Assembly (NCBI GenBank): GCA_049700195.1
Contig: JBNAVY010000027.1
Location: 1 to 26,632, forward strand
DNA: 26,632 nt
Reading direction: 5' to 3'
Origin: JBNAVY01 sp049700195
GTDB lineage: Bacteria > Bacillota > Thermoanaerobacteria > Thermoanaerobacterales > Thermoanaerobacteraceae
Below, piece after piece: positions 1-8,422 of the stretch. How positions within the stretch are numbered: position 1 is the first letter of the stretch; every line of letters begins with the position of its first letter. The position numbers and the translations under genes are program-made. Under the pieces are notes generated by a model. It made no database searches, was not told where the DNA came from, and saw nothing but the letters and a program-made list of their open reading frames with translations.

Positions 1-48
1 GTCATTGTTCCGTTTGTAACCTTCTTTTTTCTAAAAGATGGTGATAAA

Positions 49-720
49 ATGGTAAATCAAACAGTTCCTGAAATAACCTCACCTCTTAGACAAAAAATGG
101 TGCTTATGCCCGAGGTTATACAAAGAGTTTCAGGTATTAAAGTATATGGTAAACTTATAAAATCTTTGGTTTTTACTACTGATATAGCACTAATTAGAAA
201 TACTAATGCAAATGCAGTTTTGGCTGTGTATCCGTTTACGCCACAACCGGTTATAACTCATGCTCTTATGATGGCAGCAGATATTCCAGTTTTTTGTGGT
301 GTTGGAGGTGGACTTACTCAAGGGAAAAGAGTTATAAATTTAGCTTTGGATGCAGAATTTGAAGGAGCAATGGGTGTTGTTGTAAATGCGCCTACTGCAA
401 GTGATATTATAAAAAAAATGAGAGCTACAATTGATATTCCTATTGTTGTAACAATTGTATCTGATAAAGAAGATATAAAAGCTAGAGTTGATGCCGGTGC
501 AACTATTTTTAATATTTCTGGTGCAAAAAAAACGCCTGAACTCATTAAAAAGGTAAGGGATATTTGCCCTGATATACCGATTATAGCAACTGGAGGTCCT
601 ACTGAAGAAAGTATTTTAAAGACAATTGAAGCAGGAGCAAATGCTATATCCTATACTCCGCCTACAAATGCAGAGATTTTCTCAGAGATAATGGACAAAT
701 ACAGAAAAGAAAGGGAATAA
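49..720 (+). CDS. TIM-barrel (hydrolase/aldolase-like) protein of unknown substrate
   Basis: 223-residue soluble protein with the alternating beta/alpha pattern of a TIM barrel. Visible elements are IPVFCGVGGGLTQGK (about 80-94), VTIVSDKEDIKARVDAGATI and the glycine-rich phosphate-binding-like IIATGGPTEES near 181-191, followed by EAGANAISYTPP. The C-terminal pattern resembles KDPG-aldolase, ThiG and nanE-type barrels, but I cannot name the reaction. The start is ATG 49, preceded by GGTGA 4 nt upstream, which is only a modest ribosome binding site. The same frame is open to the window edge for 16 codons, so the gene might begin upstream. A perfect hairpin follows the stop. Family is reasonably sure, function is not. 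Confidence 0.75.
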   Translation: MVNQTVPEITSPLRQKMVLMPEVIQRVSGIKVYGKLIKSLVFTTDIALIRNTNANAVLAVYPFTPQPVITHALMMAADIPVFCGVGGGLTQGKRVINLALDAEFEGAMGVVVNAPTASDIIKKMRATIDIPIVVTIVSDKEDIKARVDAGATIFNISGAKKTPELIKKVRDICPDIPIIATGGPTEESILKTIEAGANAISYTPPTNAEIFSEIMDKYRKERE

Positions 721-748
721 CTAAAAGGGCTTTTTGGCCCTTTTAGTT
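719..748. terminator. Bidirectional intrinsic terminator
   Basis: A perfect 12-bp stem (AACTAAAAGGGC paired with GCCCTTTTAGTT) has a 6-nt T-rich loop and A/T-rich flanks on both sides. It sits exactly between the convergent TIM-barrel gene and the ABC permease gene and probably serves both. Confidence 0.85.
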
Positions 749-749
749 A

Positions 750-1517
750 TTATAAGTTCATTTTGTTGTCAATCAGATATGAGGTTATAAAAAAGAGAAT
801 AAAGAGTATAAATGTTTCAAAAGTCAAAGCAGCGATATTTAAATCTCTTGGTATAATATTAAATGTTATATTAGAATTAGTGTTAGCAGCTTTAGTGATT
901 ATACTGCCAGTTCCAATATGAATGGAATAAGGGAATAATTTTAATATAAGGGTAATAAGTTTATTTGTTATGAAATAAATTAACCACATCAACATGAAAG
1001 AAATCAATATGGCGTATTTGTTTGAGTAAAAAATTGTTTTTGTAAGAGTTATGCTAAAATATGACAGAAGAATTAAATAGATAAAGAAAAATGTTATAAG
1101 TGTAAAAGCTGTTATTAGAATATTTTTATATTCTAAAATAAAATTGTTTACTGTTTCCACAGGGTAATTTACTGATAGATTCAAATAGGATAGAAAAATA
1201 ACAGTGAACATAAATATTAGGAATTCAACAATAGCAACTATTAATTTTGCCCCCAATATTATTTCTCCTTTTTTGGGAATTGTAAAAATTAAATATCCAG
1301 AGTTTCTAAAAACATCTTTAGCATAGAGTATTATACCTGATATTACGAGAACAATATAGATTAAGTAAGTTTCTAAAAATGAAAAAGCTAACGAAACTGT
1401 AAAATCATTGGGGGTAACTCTTGTATTTATATAAAAAAACATAAAAAGCATGCCTATTAAAGCTGCAATGTAATATTTGGATTTTCCCTGTAATTCATAT
1501 TTTATGAGTTTAAACAT
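750..1517 (-). CDS. ABC transporter permease (ABC-2 type)
   Basis: Hydrophobic protein with about six membrane segments starting with MFKLIKYELQGKSKYY, a cytoplasmic entry motif typical of ABC-2 permeases paired with YtrB/BcrA-like ATPases. The frame extends 10 codons further upstream, but AGGGAGG lies 9 nt before the ATG at 1517 and only 3 nt before the alternative ATG at 1523, so 1517 is preferred. The start lies just inside the end of the ATPase gene (stop at 1510), indicating translational coupling. It is the last gene of a GntR-ATPase-permease operon; the substrate is unknown, but such operons often respond to cell-envelope stress or antimicrobials. Confidence 0.8.
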   Translation of the reverse strand: MFKLIKYELQGKSKYYIAALIGMLFMFFYINTRVTPNDFTVSLAFSFLETYLIYIVLVISGIILYAKDVFRNSGYLIFTIPKKGEIILGAKLIVAIVEFLIFMFTVIFLSYLNLSVNYPVETVNNFILEYKNILITAFTLITFFFIYLILLSYFSITLTKTIFYSNKYAILISFMLMWLIYFITNKLITLILKLFPYSIHIGTGSIITKAANTNSNITFNIIPRDLNIAALTFETFILFILFFITSYLIDNKMNL

Positions 1518-2211
1518 TGGCATATACCTCCCTAAAAATTTCATCAATTGATTTTTTCTTTTTGGCTCTTAATTCTTCTGCATTTTCTTTTAAAATTATT
1601 TTCCCTTCAGAGATAAAAACAACTTCATCAAAAACTTTTTCTATATCACTTATAATATGAGTAGAAATAACAATTGAGCTATCTTCATTAATGTTTTTTA
1701 TTATGGTATCTATTATTTTGTCTCTTGCACTGGGGTCTACACCGCCTAAAGGTTCGTCTAAAATATAAAGTTTTGCATTTCTTGACAAGTAAAGTGTTAA
1801 AAGAAGCCTTTCTAACATACCTTTTGAAAGAGAAGAAACTTTTTGGTTTTCTTTGAGCTCCATAAAACCTAAATTTGATTTAGCCTTTTCTTCATCAAAA
1901 TCATTGTAAAAATCTTTAAAAAAATTTACAGCATCTTTTACCCTCATCCACTTATAAATAGGATTTACATCAGGCAAATAAGATATAATTTTCTTCGTAT
2001 AAATTCCCGGATTTTTACCTTCAATTAGAACTTCTCCTGAAGTAGGTTTTAGGATTCCAGCTATGATTTTCATTAATGTAGTTTTACCACTGCCATTAGG
2101 ACCTAAAAGTCCTAAGATTTTTCCTCTTTCAACTTCTAAGTCTATGCCTTTCAAGGCTTGTGTAGTGTAATAATTTTTTGTTAAATTAGAGATTTTTAAA
2201 ATTGTTTCCAA
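1510..2211 (-). CDS. ABC transporter ATP-binding protein
   Basis: 233-residue single nucleotide-binding domain. Walker A is GPNGSGKTT (about 38-46), the signature is the variant LSKGM, Walker B is LYILDEPLGGVDP, and the H-loop is STHIISD. The start is TTG at 2211, with GGGAGG 8 nt upstream lying inside the last codons of the GntR gene. It is expected to form a 2+2 exporter with the downstream permease. The variant signature and short length match the YtrB/BcrA/EcsA-like class rather than importers. Confidence 0.88.
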   Translation of the reverse strand: METILKISNLTKNYYTTQALKGIDLEVERGKILGLLGPNGSGKTTLMKIIAGILKPTSGEVLIEGKNPGIYTKKIISYLPDVNPIYKWMRVKDAVNFFKDFYNDFDEEKAKSNLGFMELKENQKVSSLSKGMLERLLLTLYLSRNAKLYILDEPLGGVDPSARDKIIDTIIKNINEDSSIVISTHIISDIEKVFDEVVFISEGKIILKENAEELRAKKKKSIDEIFREVYANV

Positions 2212-2583
2212 TTACTTAACCTCCCTTTCTAAAGATTCTTTTACAATTTCTATTATTTCTTCTGTTTTAAAACCCAAATTTTTGATTTCATTTACAAAGA
2301 ATGTAACTAATTCTATTGCCATTTCTTTTTTCAATGACTTTAGTTTTTGCACATCGTTTGTAATAAATGTTCCCATTCCTCTTTGTGTATAGGTGATTTG
2401 TTCTCTTTCAAGTTCCTGATATGCTCTTTGGACTGTATTGGGATTTACTTTTAAAATCTCTGCCATTTCTCTGACAGAAGGTAATTTATCCCCTTTCTTT
2501 AAGTTTGCTGTAGCTATCTCTTGCTTTATTGCTTTCATTATTTGTAGGTAAATGGGCCTTTTTTCATCAAATTCAATTTTCAA
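2212..2583 (-). CDS. GntR-family transcriptional regulator, YtrA subfamily
   Basis: 123 residues: a winged helix at the N-terminus (PIYLQIMKAIKQEIA, SVREMAEILKVNPNTVQRAY, then the wing QRGMGTFI) and only a short helical C-terminal tail. This is the compact YtrA type that lacks a large effector domain. The start is TTG at 2583 with GGAGG 7 nt upstream. It is first in an operon with the ABC genes and is probably an autorepressor acting on the dyad at 2664-2689. YtrA-type regulators typically control ABC-2 transporters, as seen here. Confidence 0.88.
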   Translation of the reverse strand: MKIEFDEKRPIYLQIMKAIKQEIATANLKKGDKLPSVREMAEILKVNPNTVQRAYQELEREQITYTQRGMGTFITNDVQKLKSLKKEMAIELVTFFVNEIKNLGFKTEEIIEIVKESLEREVK

Positions 2584-2663
2584 AGCAACACCTCCATAAT
2601 GGAAATCGATTAAAATTCGTGCCGAGAAGCGTTTCCGTGGCTGTTCAATAGTTATTATTGTAT

Positions 2664-2689
2664 TAGTGTACTAATTATATAATACACTA
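2664..2689. promoter_or_regulatory. Inverted-repeat operator for the GntR/YtrA regulator
   Basis: TAGTGTA and TACACTA form 7-bp inverted arms separated by 12 bp. The arrangement closely resembles the AGTGTA...TACACT dyads known for YtrA-type regulators. It overlaps the -10 box of the minus-strand promoter, consistent with repression by occlusion. Confidence 0.7.
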
Positions 2690-2706
2690 TTTTTTCTTAA
2701 TGTCAA
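2679..2706 (-). promoter_or_regulatory. Promoter of the GntR-ABC operon
   Basis: Read on the minus strand, a perfect TTGACA (2706-2701) is followed by a 16-bp spacer and TATTAT (2684-2679). The leader of about 95 nt runs to the TTG start of the GntR gene. Confidence 0.65.
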
Positions 2707-2722
2707 TAGTTTAAAGTAATTT

Positions 2723-2750
2723 TTGTTTATGAAATTTTCTATGTTATAAT
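2723..2750 (+). promoter_or_regulatory. Promoter of the aldo/keto reductase gene
   Basis: TTGTTT, a 16-bp spacer and a perfect TATAAT at 2745-2750, about 35 nt before the ATG. It is divergent from the GntR operon promoter. Confidence 0.55.
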
Positions 2751-2785
2751 TAACTTAAAACATTTTATAAAGGGGAGAGATTGAA

Positions 2786-3919
2786 ATGCAATATAGAAAA
2801 TTTGGTAAATTAGATATTGCAGTATCTGCACTGGGATTTGGCTTAATGAGACTTCCTGTTATTGATAAGGACAACAATAAAATAGATGAAGCTGAAGCAA
2901 TAAAGATGATAAGGTATGCTATTGATAATGGTGTTAATTATGTTGATACTGCATGGCCTTATCATGGCGGAAACAGTGAGATTTTAGCTGGGAAAGCTTT
3001 AAAAGATGGATATAGAGATAAGACTTTTTTGGCCACAAAACTTCCTACATGGTTAATAAATAAAAAGGAGGATATGGATAAATACTTGAATGAACAGCTT
3101 AAGAAATTACAAACTGATCATATTGACTTTTATTTATTACATGCTTTAGACAAAAGTAAATGGGATACAATGAAAAAAGTTGATGCTTTGGCTTGGGCAG
3201 AAAAAAAGAAACAGGAAGGTAAAATAAGATACATAGGTTTTTCGTTTCATGATGAATATGAAGTATTTAAAGAAATTGTTGATTATTATGACAAGTGGGA
3301 TTTTTGCCAGATTCAGTATAATTACATGGATATAGATGTACAAGCTGGTGAAAAGGGACTAAAATATGCAGCTTCAAAAGGTTTAGGTGTTATAATCATG
3401 GAGCCTATAAGAGGTGGAAGATTAACTAATCCTCCTAAGGCTGTTGCAGATTTATGGAATTTGTCTGATGTTAAAAGGACACCTGCAGATTGGGCGTTGC
3501 AGTGGATATGGAATCAGCCGGAAGTTTCATTGGTTTTAAGCGGTATGAGTACATTTGAGCAAGTGGAACAAAATATTGAAAGTGCAAATAAATCTGGTAT
3601 TAATGTCTTAAAGGAAGAAGAACTTGATATTGTAAATAAAGTCAGAAACAAATATAAAGAGCTTTCACCTGTTGCGTGTACGGGCTGCAATTATTGTATG
3701 CCTTGTCCAAATGGTGTAAATATACCTCGAAATTTTGAGCTTTATAATGAAGCACATATGTATGGAACATTTGAGTCCAATAAAAATGATTATTTAAATC
3801 TTGGAGATGGCAAAGCTACATCATGTATAGAATGTGGTGAATGTGAAAGTGTTTGTCCTCAGCATCTTACTATAATAGATTATCTTAAAGATGTTGCAGA
3901 ATATTTTGAAAGAGTATAA
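2786..3919 (+). CDS. Aldo/keto reductase with C-terminal iron-sulfur domain
   Basis: 377 residues. The N-terminal 280 are an aldo/keto reductase barrel with a visible catalytic tetrad: Asp54 and Tyr59 (in YVDTAWPYH), Lys85 (ATKLP) and His119 (YLLHALD). The C-terminal region is a ferredoxin-like module with two cysteine clusters, CTGCNYCMPCP and CIECGECESVCP, able to bind 4Fe-4S centres. This architecture is common in anaerobic clostridia and is annotated as an oxidoreductase; the substrate is unknown. AGGGGAGAG is correctly spaced before ATG 2786. The gene is monocistronic, with its own promoter and a terminator at 3942. Confidence 0.9.
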   Translation: MQYRKFGKLDIAVSALGFGLMRLPVIDKDNNKIDEAEAIKMIRYAIDNGVNYVDTAWPYHGGNSEILAGKALKDGYRDKTFLATKLPTWLINKKEDMDKYLNEQLKKLQTDHIDFYLLHALDKSKWDTMKKVDALAWAEKKKQEGKIRYIGFSFHDEYEVFKEIVDYYDKWDFCQIQYNYMDIDVQAGEKGLKYAASKGLGVIIMEPIRGGRLTNPPKAVADLWNLSDVKRTPADWALQWIWNQPEVSLVLSGMSTFEQVEQNIESANKSGINVLKEEELDIVNKVRNKYKELSPVACTGCNYCMPCPNGVNIPRNFELYNEAHMYGTFESNKNDYLNLGDGKATSCIECGECESVCPQHLTIIDYLKDVAEYFERV

Positions 3920-3941
3920 GTATATATGATTTTAAATAAAT

Positions 3942-3969
3942 GGAGGATATTAATTATCCTTCTTTTTTT
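3942..3969 (+). terminator. Intrinsic terminator after the aldo/keto reductase gene
   Basis: Stem 3942-3949 pairs with 3955-3962 (GGAGGATA with TATCCTTC, one G-T pair) around a 5-nt loop and is followed by a run of seven T. Confidence 0.7.
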
Positions 3970-4189
3970 ATTTTATATAATTTTATTAATAGATAAAAGA
4001 AATATTTTTATACTTAGTATAATAACTAATAAAATGAGTATATAAATAATAACTGAAAATTTTTTATTCAATTAATTACATTCCTTTTAAATTGATTTTC
4101 TATAGTATAGACGTATATATATGATAAAAGTTTCATTAAAAATAAATTTATTAAATTTTTTAATGTTGTTGTCATGAGGAGGAGTAGAT

Positions 4190-5473
4190 GTGTGTATACT
4201 GTCAAGTAAAAATTCAAATTATTACTACTGGATAAAAAACTTAAAAGAAAGAGATTTAAAGCTTTTAGATAATGAAAAAATTAAAATTCTTAATAATGTA
4301 ATTACAAAAAAAACAACAGGAATTTATGACTTAGAAAACCATAAAATATTTCTTTATAAAAATGAATTAATAGGATTAATTGAAAAATATACAATACCGC
4401 AACAGTATACGTATAATAAAGAAGGTAAATTATTGGGAGATGATTTTTTTAAAGATATAATCAGAAATACGAATAAAGATGCTATAAAAGAAATTTGCTA
4501 TATAAAATATGGTATTTCAATTAAAGATACTTTTATTAGAAGTTTTCCCACAGAAAATGAGGTTTTTTATAGTAAACAAGATACAGAATTTGATCGTTTG
4601 CAAGAAACTAGTTGTCAGGCTTTTGAACCTTTAATAGTATTACATGAAAGTAGAGATGAAAAATGGTACTTTATTAAGATGTACAATTATACTGGATGGG
4701 TGAAAAAAGATGACATTGCATTGTGTGAAGATAAAAGAGAAATATTTAATTATGTCAATAATGATAAATTTATTATTGTTACAGGTAAGTATGCAAAAAC
4801 TCAGCCTAATCCATCTGATAAAAGGATTTCCAATCTTGATTTCTCAATGGGAACAAAAATTTTTTTAAATGAGGATAAGATGGTAAATGAAGTTGACAAT
4901 CAATCAGTTATATATAATTATCAGATAAAGATTCCTGTTAAAGACAAAAGAGGTAAGTTAGATTTTAAGATAGGGTTAATAGCAAAAAATGAAGATGTAA
5001 GTGTTGGTTATCTACCATATTCAACTAAAAACATATTAAAACAGGCTTTTAAATTAATTGGTCATAGATATGGCTGGGGAGATAATTACGGTGGGAGAGA
5101 TTGTTCTAGTTTTGTTATGTATGTTTTTAAAACTTTCGGTATAAGGTTACCAAGAAACACTAATGAACAAGAAAAAAACATAGGAGTTTTTTATGAGTTT
5201 AATTTAAATATGACTATAAAAGATAGATTAAATATATTTGACAGAGTAAGTCCGGGAGCTCTGGTTTATATGCCAGGACATGTAATGATATATATAGGTA
5301 AAGATAATAAAGTTCCATATATTATACATGCTTTAAATGGATATGGTGGGGGAAAAGGTAATGTTTATAAATTTACACCTGTTAATGAAATTGTAGTAAC
5401 TCCTGTAACTATAAGAACATTTGAAGGGATACCTTTTATTGAAAAATTTACTTCTGTTGTGGAAATAAGATAA
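4190..5473 (+). CDS. NlpC/P60 (C40) peptidase with SH3-like domains, no signal peptide
   Basis: 427 residues. The N-terminal 110 or so are a helical NlpC/P60-associated region. The next 110-280 are SH3-like beta segments (for example EKWYFIKMYNYTGWVKKDDIA). The C-terminal catalytic domain has Cys305 in GGRDCSSF, His364 in MPGHVMIYIG and His380 in IIHALNG. Family members hydrolyse gamma-D-glutamyl-diamino acid bonds in murein peptides. No signal peptide or membrane segment is visible, so the enzyme probably acts on murein peptides in the cytoplasm, or is exported some other way. The GTG start at 4190 has AGGAGG 7 nt upstream; an ATG two bases earlier is in another frame. A possible promoter is TTGATT (4092) with TATATA (4114). 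The upstream 270-nt gap holds nothing else recognisable. Confidence 0.85.
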   Translation: MCILSSKNSNYYYWIKNLKERDLKLLDNEKIKILNNVITKKTTGIYDLENHKIFLYKNELIGLIEKYTIPQQYTYNKEGKLLGDDFFKDIIRNTNKDAIKEICYIKYGISIKDTFIRSFPTENEVFYSKQDTEFDRLQETSCQAFEPLIVLHESRDEKWYFIKMYNYTGWVKKDDIALCEDKREIFNYVNNDKFIIVTGKYAKTQPNPSDKRISNLDFSMGTKIFLNEDKMVNEVDNQSVIYNYQIKIPVKDKRGKLDFKIGLIAKNEDVSVGYLPYSTKNILKQAFKLIGHRYGWGDNYGGRDCSSFVMYVFKTFGIRLPRNTNEQEKNIGVFYEFNLNMTIKDRLNIFDRVSPGALVYMPGHVMIYIGKDNKVPYIIHALNGYGGGKGNVYKFTPVNEIVVTPVTIRTFEGIPFIEKFTSVVEIR

Positions 5474-5500
5474 GAAAGGATAAAGATTTATCCTTTCTTA
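5471..5500. terminator. Convergent hairpin overlapping both stop codons
   Basis: A perfect 14-bp inverted repeat (5471-5484 with 5487-5500; arm TAAGAAAGGATAAA) contains the TAA of the peptidase gene in its left arm and the TAA of adhE in its right arm. Neither side has a long T tract, so termination strength is uncertain. Confidence 0.65.
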
Positions 5501-8125
5501 TGAAAGATTTTGATCATATGCTTTTTTGTAAATTTCAATTATTTCTGATATTAATGGCATTCGCGGATTTGAACCTGTACATTGGTCGTTTAATGCTATA
5601 TCTGCCATTTCAAAAAGTTCTTTTTCAAATTGACTTTTTTGTACTCCCATTTCTTTTAATGTTAGTGGCATATTTAATTTTTTCATTAAATCTTTTATTG
5701 CTTTTATTAGATTTTTTACTCCTTCTTCTTGTGTGCTTGCCTGAAGACCTAATAATCCTGCAATGTAGCAGTATTTTTCTGCTGCTATTGGGTATTCATA
5801 TTGAGGGAATGAAGCTAATTTATTAGGCAAAGCCGCATTATATTCTATTACATAAGGCAGTAAAACAGCATTTGCTCTTCCATGTGGGATATGAAATTTA
5901 GCCCCCAAAATATGAGCCATACTATGATTTATTCCTAAAAATGAATTTGTAAAAGCCATGCCAGCGATACATGAAGCATTGTGCATTTTTTCTCTTGAAG
6001 TTTTGTTATTTCCATTTTTGTATGCTTCTTCGAGGTTATCAAAAATTAATTTAATTGCTTTTTCTGCTAAAGCATCTGTATAATCAGAAGCCATAACTGA
6101 TACATAAGCTTCGATAGCATGAGTTAATGCATCAAGACCAGTATCTGCTGTAACAGATGGTGGTATTGTAGTAGTGAGATCGGGGTCTATTATTGCAATA
6201 TCAGGAGTTAATTCATAATCTGCTAAAGGATATTTTATATTTTTCTTTTTGTCTGTTATTACAGCAAAAGCAGTAACTTCTGAACCTGTTCCGCTTGTTG
6301 TAGGAATTGCAATAAAAGTTGCCTTTTTACCTAAACTAGGGAATTTATATGTGCGTTTTCTTATGTCCATAAATTTTAGCTTTAAATTATCAAATTTTAT
6401 ATTATCATGTTCATAAAATAACCACATTCCTTTTGCTGCATCGATTGGTGAGCCACCTCCTATTGCAATTATTGCATCCGGTTCAAAATTTTTCATTATT
6501 TTTACACCTTTTTCTACTGTTTCTACAGATGGATCTGGCTCAACGTCTGAAAAAATTTCGTATTTTATGCCTTTTTTATTAAGATAATATATTGCTTTGT
6601 CCACAAAACCCAACTTTAACATTACAGGATCAGTTACAATAAAAGCTTTTGTATAATTTATTTGTGATAATACTTGCAGTGATCCTCTTTCAAAATATAT
6701 TTGAGGAGGAAGTATCATCCACTTTAACCTTTCTTTTCTTATAAGTACTCTTTTTATATTTATAAGATTATAAATATTGACATTATCAGTAGTGGAATTT
6801 CCACCCATTGTACCACAGCCAAGTGTTAAAGATGGTGTTTGTGTATTGTATATATCGCCTATTGCTCCTTGTGAAGATGGAGCATTAACTATTATTCTTC
6901 CTGCAGGAACTTTTTCTGAAAATTCTTTTATAATTTCATTATTTTCAGAATGTATTACTGCAGAATGTCCCATTCCACCAAACTGGATCATTTTCTCACA
7001 TTTTTCTATTCCTTCTTTATAATTTTTTACTGTGTATAAGGAAAGTATTGGGCTTAATTTTTCTCTTGAAAGAGGATATTTAGGCCCTATATCCTGATAT
7101 TCAGCAATCAGAATTTTTGTGTTGTCTAAAACTTCAAAGCCTGCCATTCTTGCGATTTTTGAGGCTGATTGACCTACAACTGCTGGATTCATTGAATTAG
7201 TGTTTTTATCAATTGCAAAGTTTTCTAATTTTTTTATTTCTTCTTTGTTTAAAAAGTAACAGCCATATTCTTTTAAAAGTTTTTTAACTATATCAGCTAT
7301 TTCATTATCAACTATAACAGCTTGTTCTGAAGCACAGACTGTTCCATTGTCAAAAGTTTTACTTAATATTAAATCAGAAACCGCCCTTTTTATATTTGCA
7401 GATTTTTCAATATAACATGGTACGTTTCCTGGACCAACACCTAATGCTGGTTTTCCAGAGCTATAAGCTGATTTAACCATACCAGCCCCGCCAGTAGCTA
7501 GTATTAAAGATATATTAGGATGAGTCATTAATAAATTTGTTGCTTCAATTGACGGCTGTTTAATATATCCTATACAGCCTTCAGGTGCACCAGCTTTTAT
7601 TGCTGCTTCATACATTATTTGTGCTGCTTTTGTACTGCAATTTAATGCTTTTGGATGAAAACTAAAAATTATTGGATTTTTTGTTTTTATTGAAATTAAA
7701 CATTTGAACATTGTTGTTGATGTAGGATTAGTTACAGGGGTTACACCTGCTATTATGCCAATTGGTTCTGCAACCTCAAAATAATTTTCTTGAGGGTCTA
7801 TGTTTAATGTTCCAACTGTTTTTTTGTCTTTAATGTAATTATTGATATATTCTATAGAGAAGAGGTTTTTTGTTATTTTGTCTTCATATATACCCATTTT
7901 TGTTTCTTCATAAGCTAATTTAGCAAGTAAAATATGATTTTCAATTCCAGCGAGTGCCATAGCTTTAACTATTTCATCAATTTGTTCCTGGGTATAAGAT
8001 TTGAATTTTTCTTGTGCATTTTTTGCCTTTTCAACTAATTGGTTTATTTGTTCTTTAATTGTTTCGGATTTTTTATCCAATTTTATTTTTTGGTTTTCTA
8101 AATTTTCTTCTAATAATGTAGGCAT
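5498..8125 (-). CDS. adhE: Bifunctional acetaldehyde-CoA/alcohol dehydrogenase
   Basis: 875 residues, full length for AdhE. The N-terminal half is a CoA-acylating aldehyde dehydrogenase with the nucleotide-binding segment ILATGGAGMVK and catalytic Cys264 in FDNGTVCASEQ. The C-terminal half is an iron-dependent alcohol dehydrogenase with GGGSPIDAAKG, TTSGTGSEVTAFAV and the metal-binding histidines of HSMAHILGAKFHIPHGRANA. It reduces acetyl-CoA to ethanol in two NAD(P)H-dependent steps and normally forms spirosome filaments. ATG 8125 has GGAGG 7 nt upstream. Three Rex-like operators lie upstream, predicting control by the NADH/NAD ratio. It is monocistronic. Confidence 0.97.
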   Translation of the reverse strand: MPTLLEENLENQKIKLDKKSETIKEQINQLVEKAKNAQEKFKSYTQEQIDEIVKAMALAGIENHILLAKLAYEETKMGIYEDKITKNLFSIEYINNYIKDKKTVGTLNIDPQENYFEVAEPIGIIAGVTPVTNPTSTTMFKCLISIKTKNPIIFSFHPKALNCSTKAAQIMYEAAIKAGAPEGCIGYIKQPSIEATNLLMTHPNISLILATGGAGMVKSAYSSGKPALGVGPGNVPCYIEKSANIKRAVSDLILSKTFDNGTVCASEQAVIVDNEIADIVKKLLKEYGCYFLNKEEIKKLENFAIDKNTNSMNPAVVGQSASKIARMAGFEVLDNTKILIAEYQDIGPKYPLSREKLSPILSLYTVKNYKEGIEKCEKMIQFGGMGHSAVIHSENNEIIKEFSEKVPAGRIIVNAPSSQGAIGDIYNTQTPSLTLGCGTMGGNSTTDNVNIYNLINIKRVLIRKERLKWMILPPQIYFERGSLQVLSQINYTKAFIVTDPVMLKLGFVDKAIYYLNKKGIKYEIFSDVEPDPSVETVEKGVKIMKNFEPDAIIAIGGGSPIDAAKGMWLFYEHDNIKFDNLKLKFMDIRKRTYKFPSLGKKATFIAIPTTSGTGSEVTAFAVITDKKKNIKYPLADYELTPDIAIIDPDLTTTIPPSVTADTGLDALTHAIEAYVSVMASDYTDALAEKAIKLIFDNLEEAYKNGNNKTSREKMHNASCIAGMAFTNSFLGINHSMAHILGAKFHIPHGRANAVLLPYVIEYNAALPNKLASFPQYEYPIAAEKYCYIAGLLGLQASTQEEGVKNLIKAIKDLMKKLNMPLTLKEMGVQKSQFEKELFEMADIALNDQCTGSNPRMPLISEIIEIYKKAYDQNLS

Positions 8126-8139
8126 AATGCCACCTCCAA

Positions 8140-8157
8140 TTGATAAATGTTTAACGA
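8140..8157. promoter_or_regulatory. Rex-like operator, promoter-proximal to adhE
   Basis: TTGATAA-ATGT-TTAACGA matches the Rex consensus TTGTTAA-N4-TTAACAA at 12 of 14 arm positions. It lies just upstream of the adhE ribosome binding site, where bound repressor would block leader transcription. Confidence 0.55.
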
Positions 8158-8180
8158 ATAATTTTATTATAATAAAGAGA

Positions 8181-8198
8181 TTGTTTGCATATTAACAT
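8181..8198. promoter_or_regulatory. Degenerate Rex-like operator upstream of adhE
   Basis: TTGTTTG-CATA-TTAACAT matches 11 of 14 arm positions of the Rex consensus. Its centre is 41 bp from the proximal site. It partly overlaps the 14-bp inverted repeat arm at 8172-8185. Confidence 0.4.
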
Positions 8199-8257
8199 GA
8201 TTAAACAGATTATATCATTAAAAACAAAGTATAAAGATATTATATGTTTTATTTAAT

Positions 8258-8275
8258 TTGTTATACATTTAACAA
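8258..8275. promoter_or_regulatory. Strong Rex operator upstream of adhE
   Basis: TTGTTAT-ACAT-TTAACAA matches 13 of 14 arm positions of the Rex consensus TTGTTAA-N4-TTAACAA. Rex is the NADH-sensing repressor that classically controls adhE in Firmicutes. This site also lies upstream of the divergent methyltransferase gene. I did not find a convincing -35/-10 pair for adhE itself in this gap. Confidence 0.75.
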
Positions 8276-8422
8276 TCTCTTTATATTTTTATAATAATAT
8301 ATACTTAAAACTTAGTCAATGGTTTAAAATAAGCTAAAACGATTACCCTGAAAATTTTACATTATTTTTTAAGAAATTTTATATGATATAATTAAAATAA
8401 ATTTTTATTAGGAGGGTGAACT

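Larger units (their letters stand above)
8172..8284. repeat. 14-bp inverted repeat flanking the adhE regulatory core
   Basis: ATAAAGAGATTGTT at 8172-8185 is the exact reverse complement of AACAATCTCTTTAT at 8271-8284. The arms are 85 bp apart and each includes one half-site of a Rex-like operator. Confidence 0.7.

Noticed and set aside
6777..7022. Open frames antisense to adhE, and similar antisense frames elsewhere
   Set aside because: They mirror conserved coding sequence, lack ribosome binding sites and show no protein-like family features.
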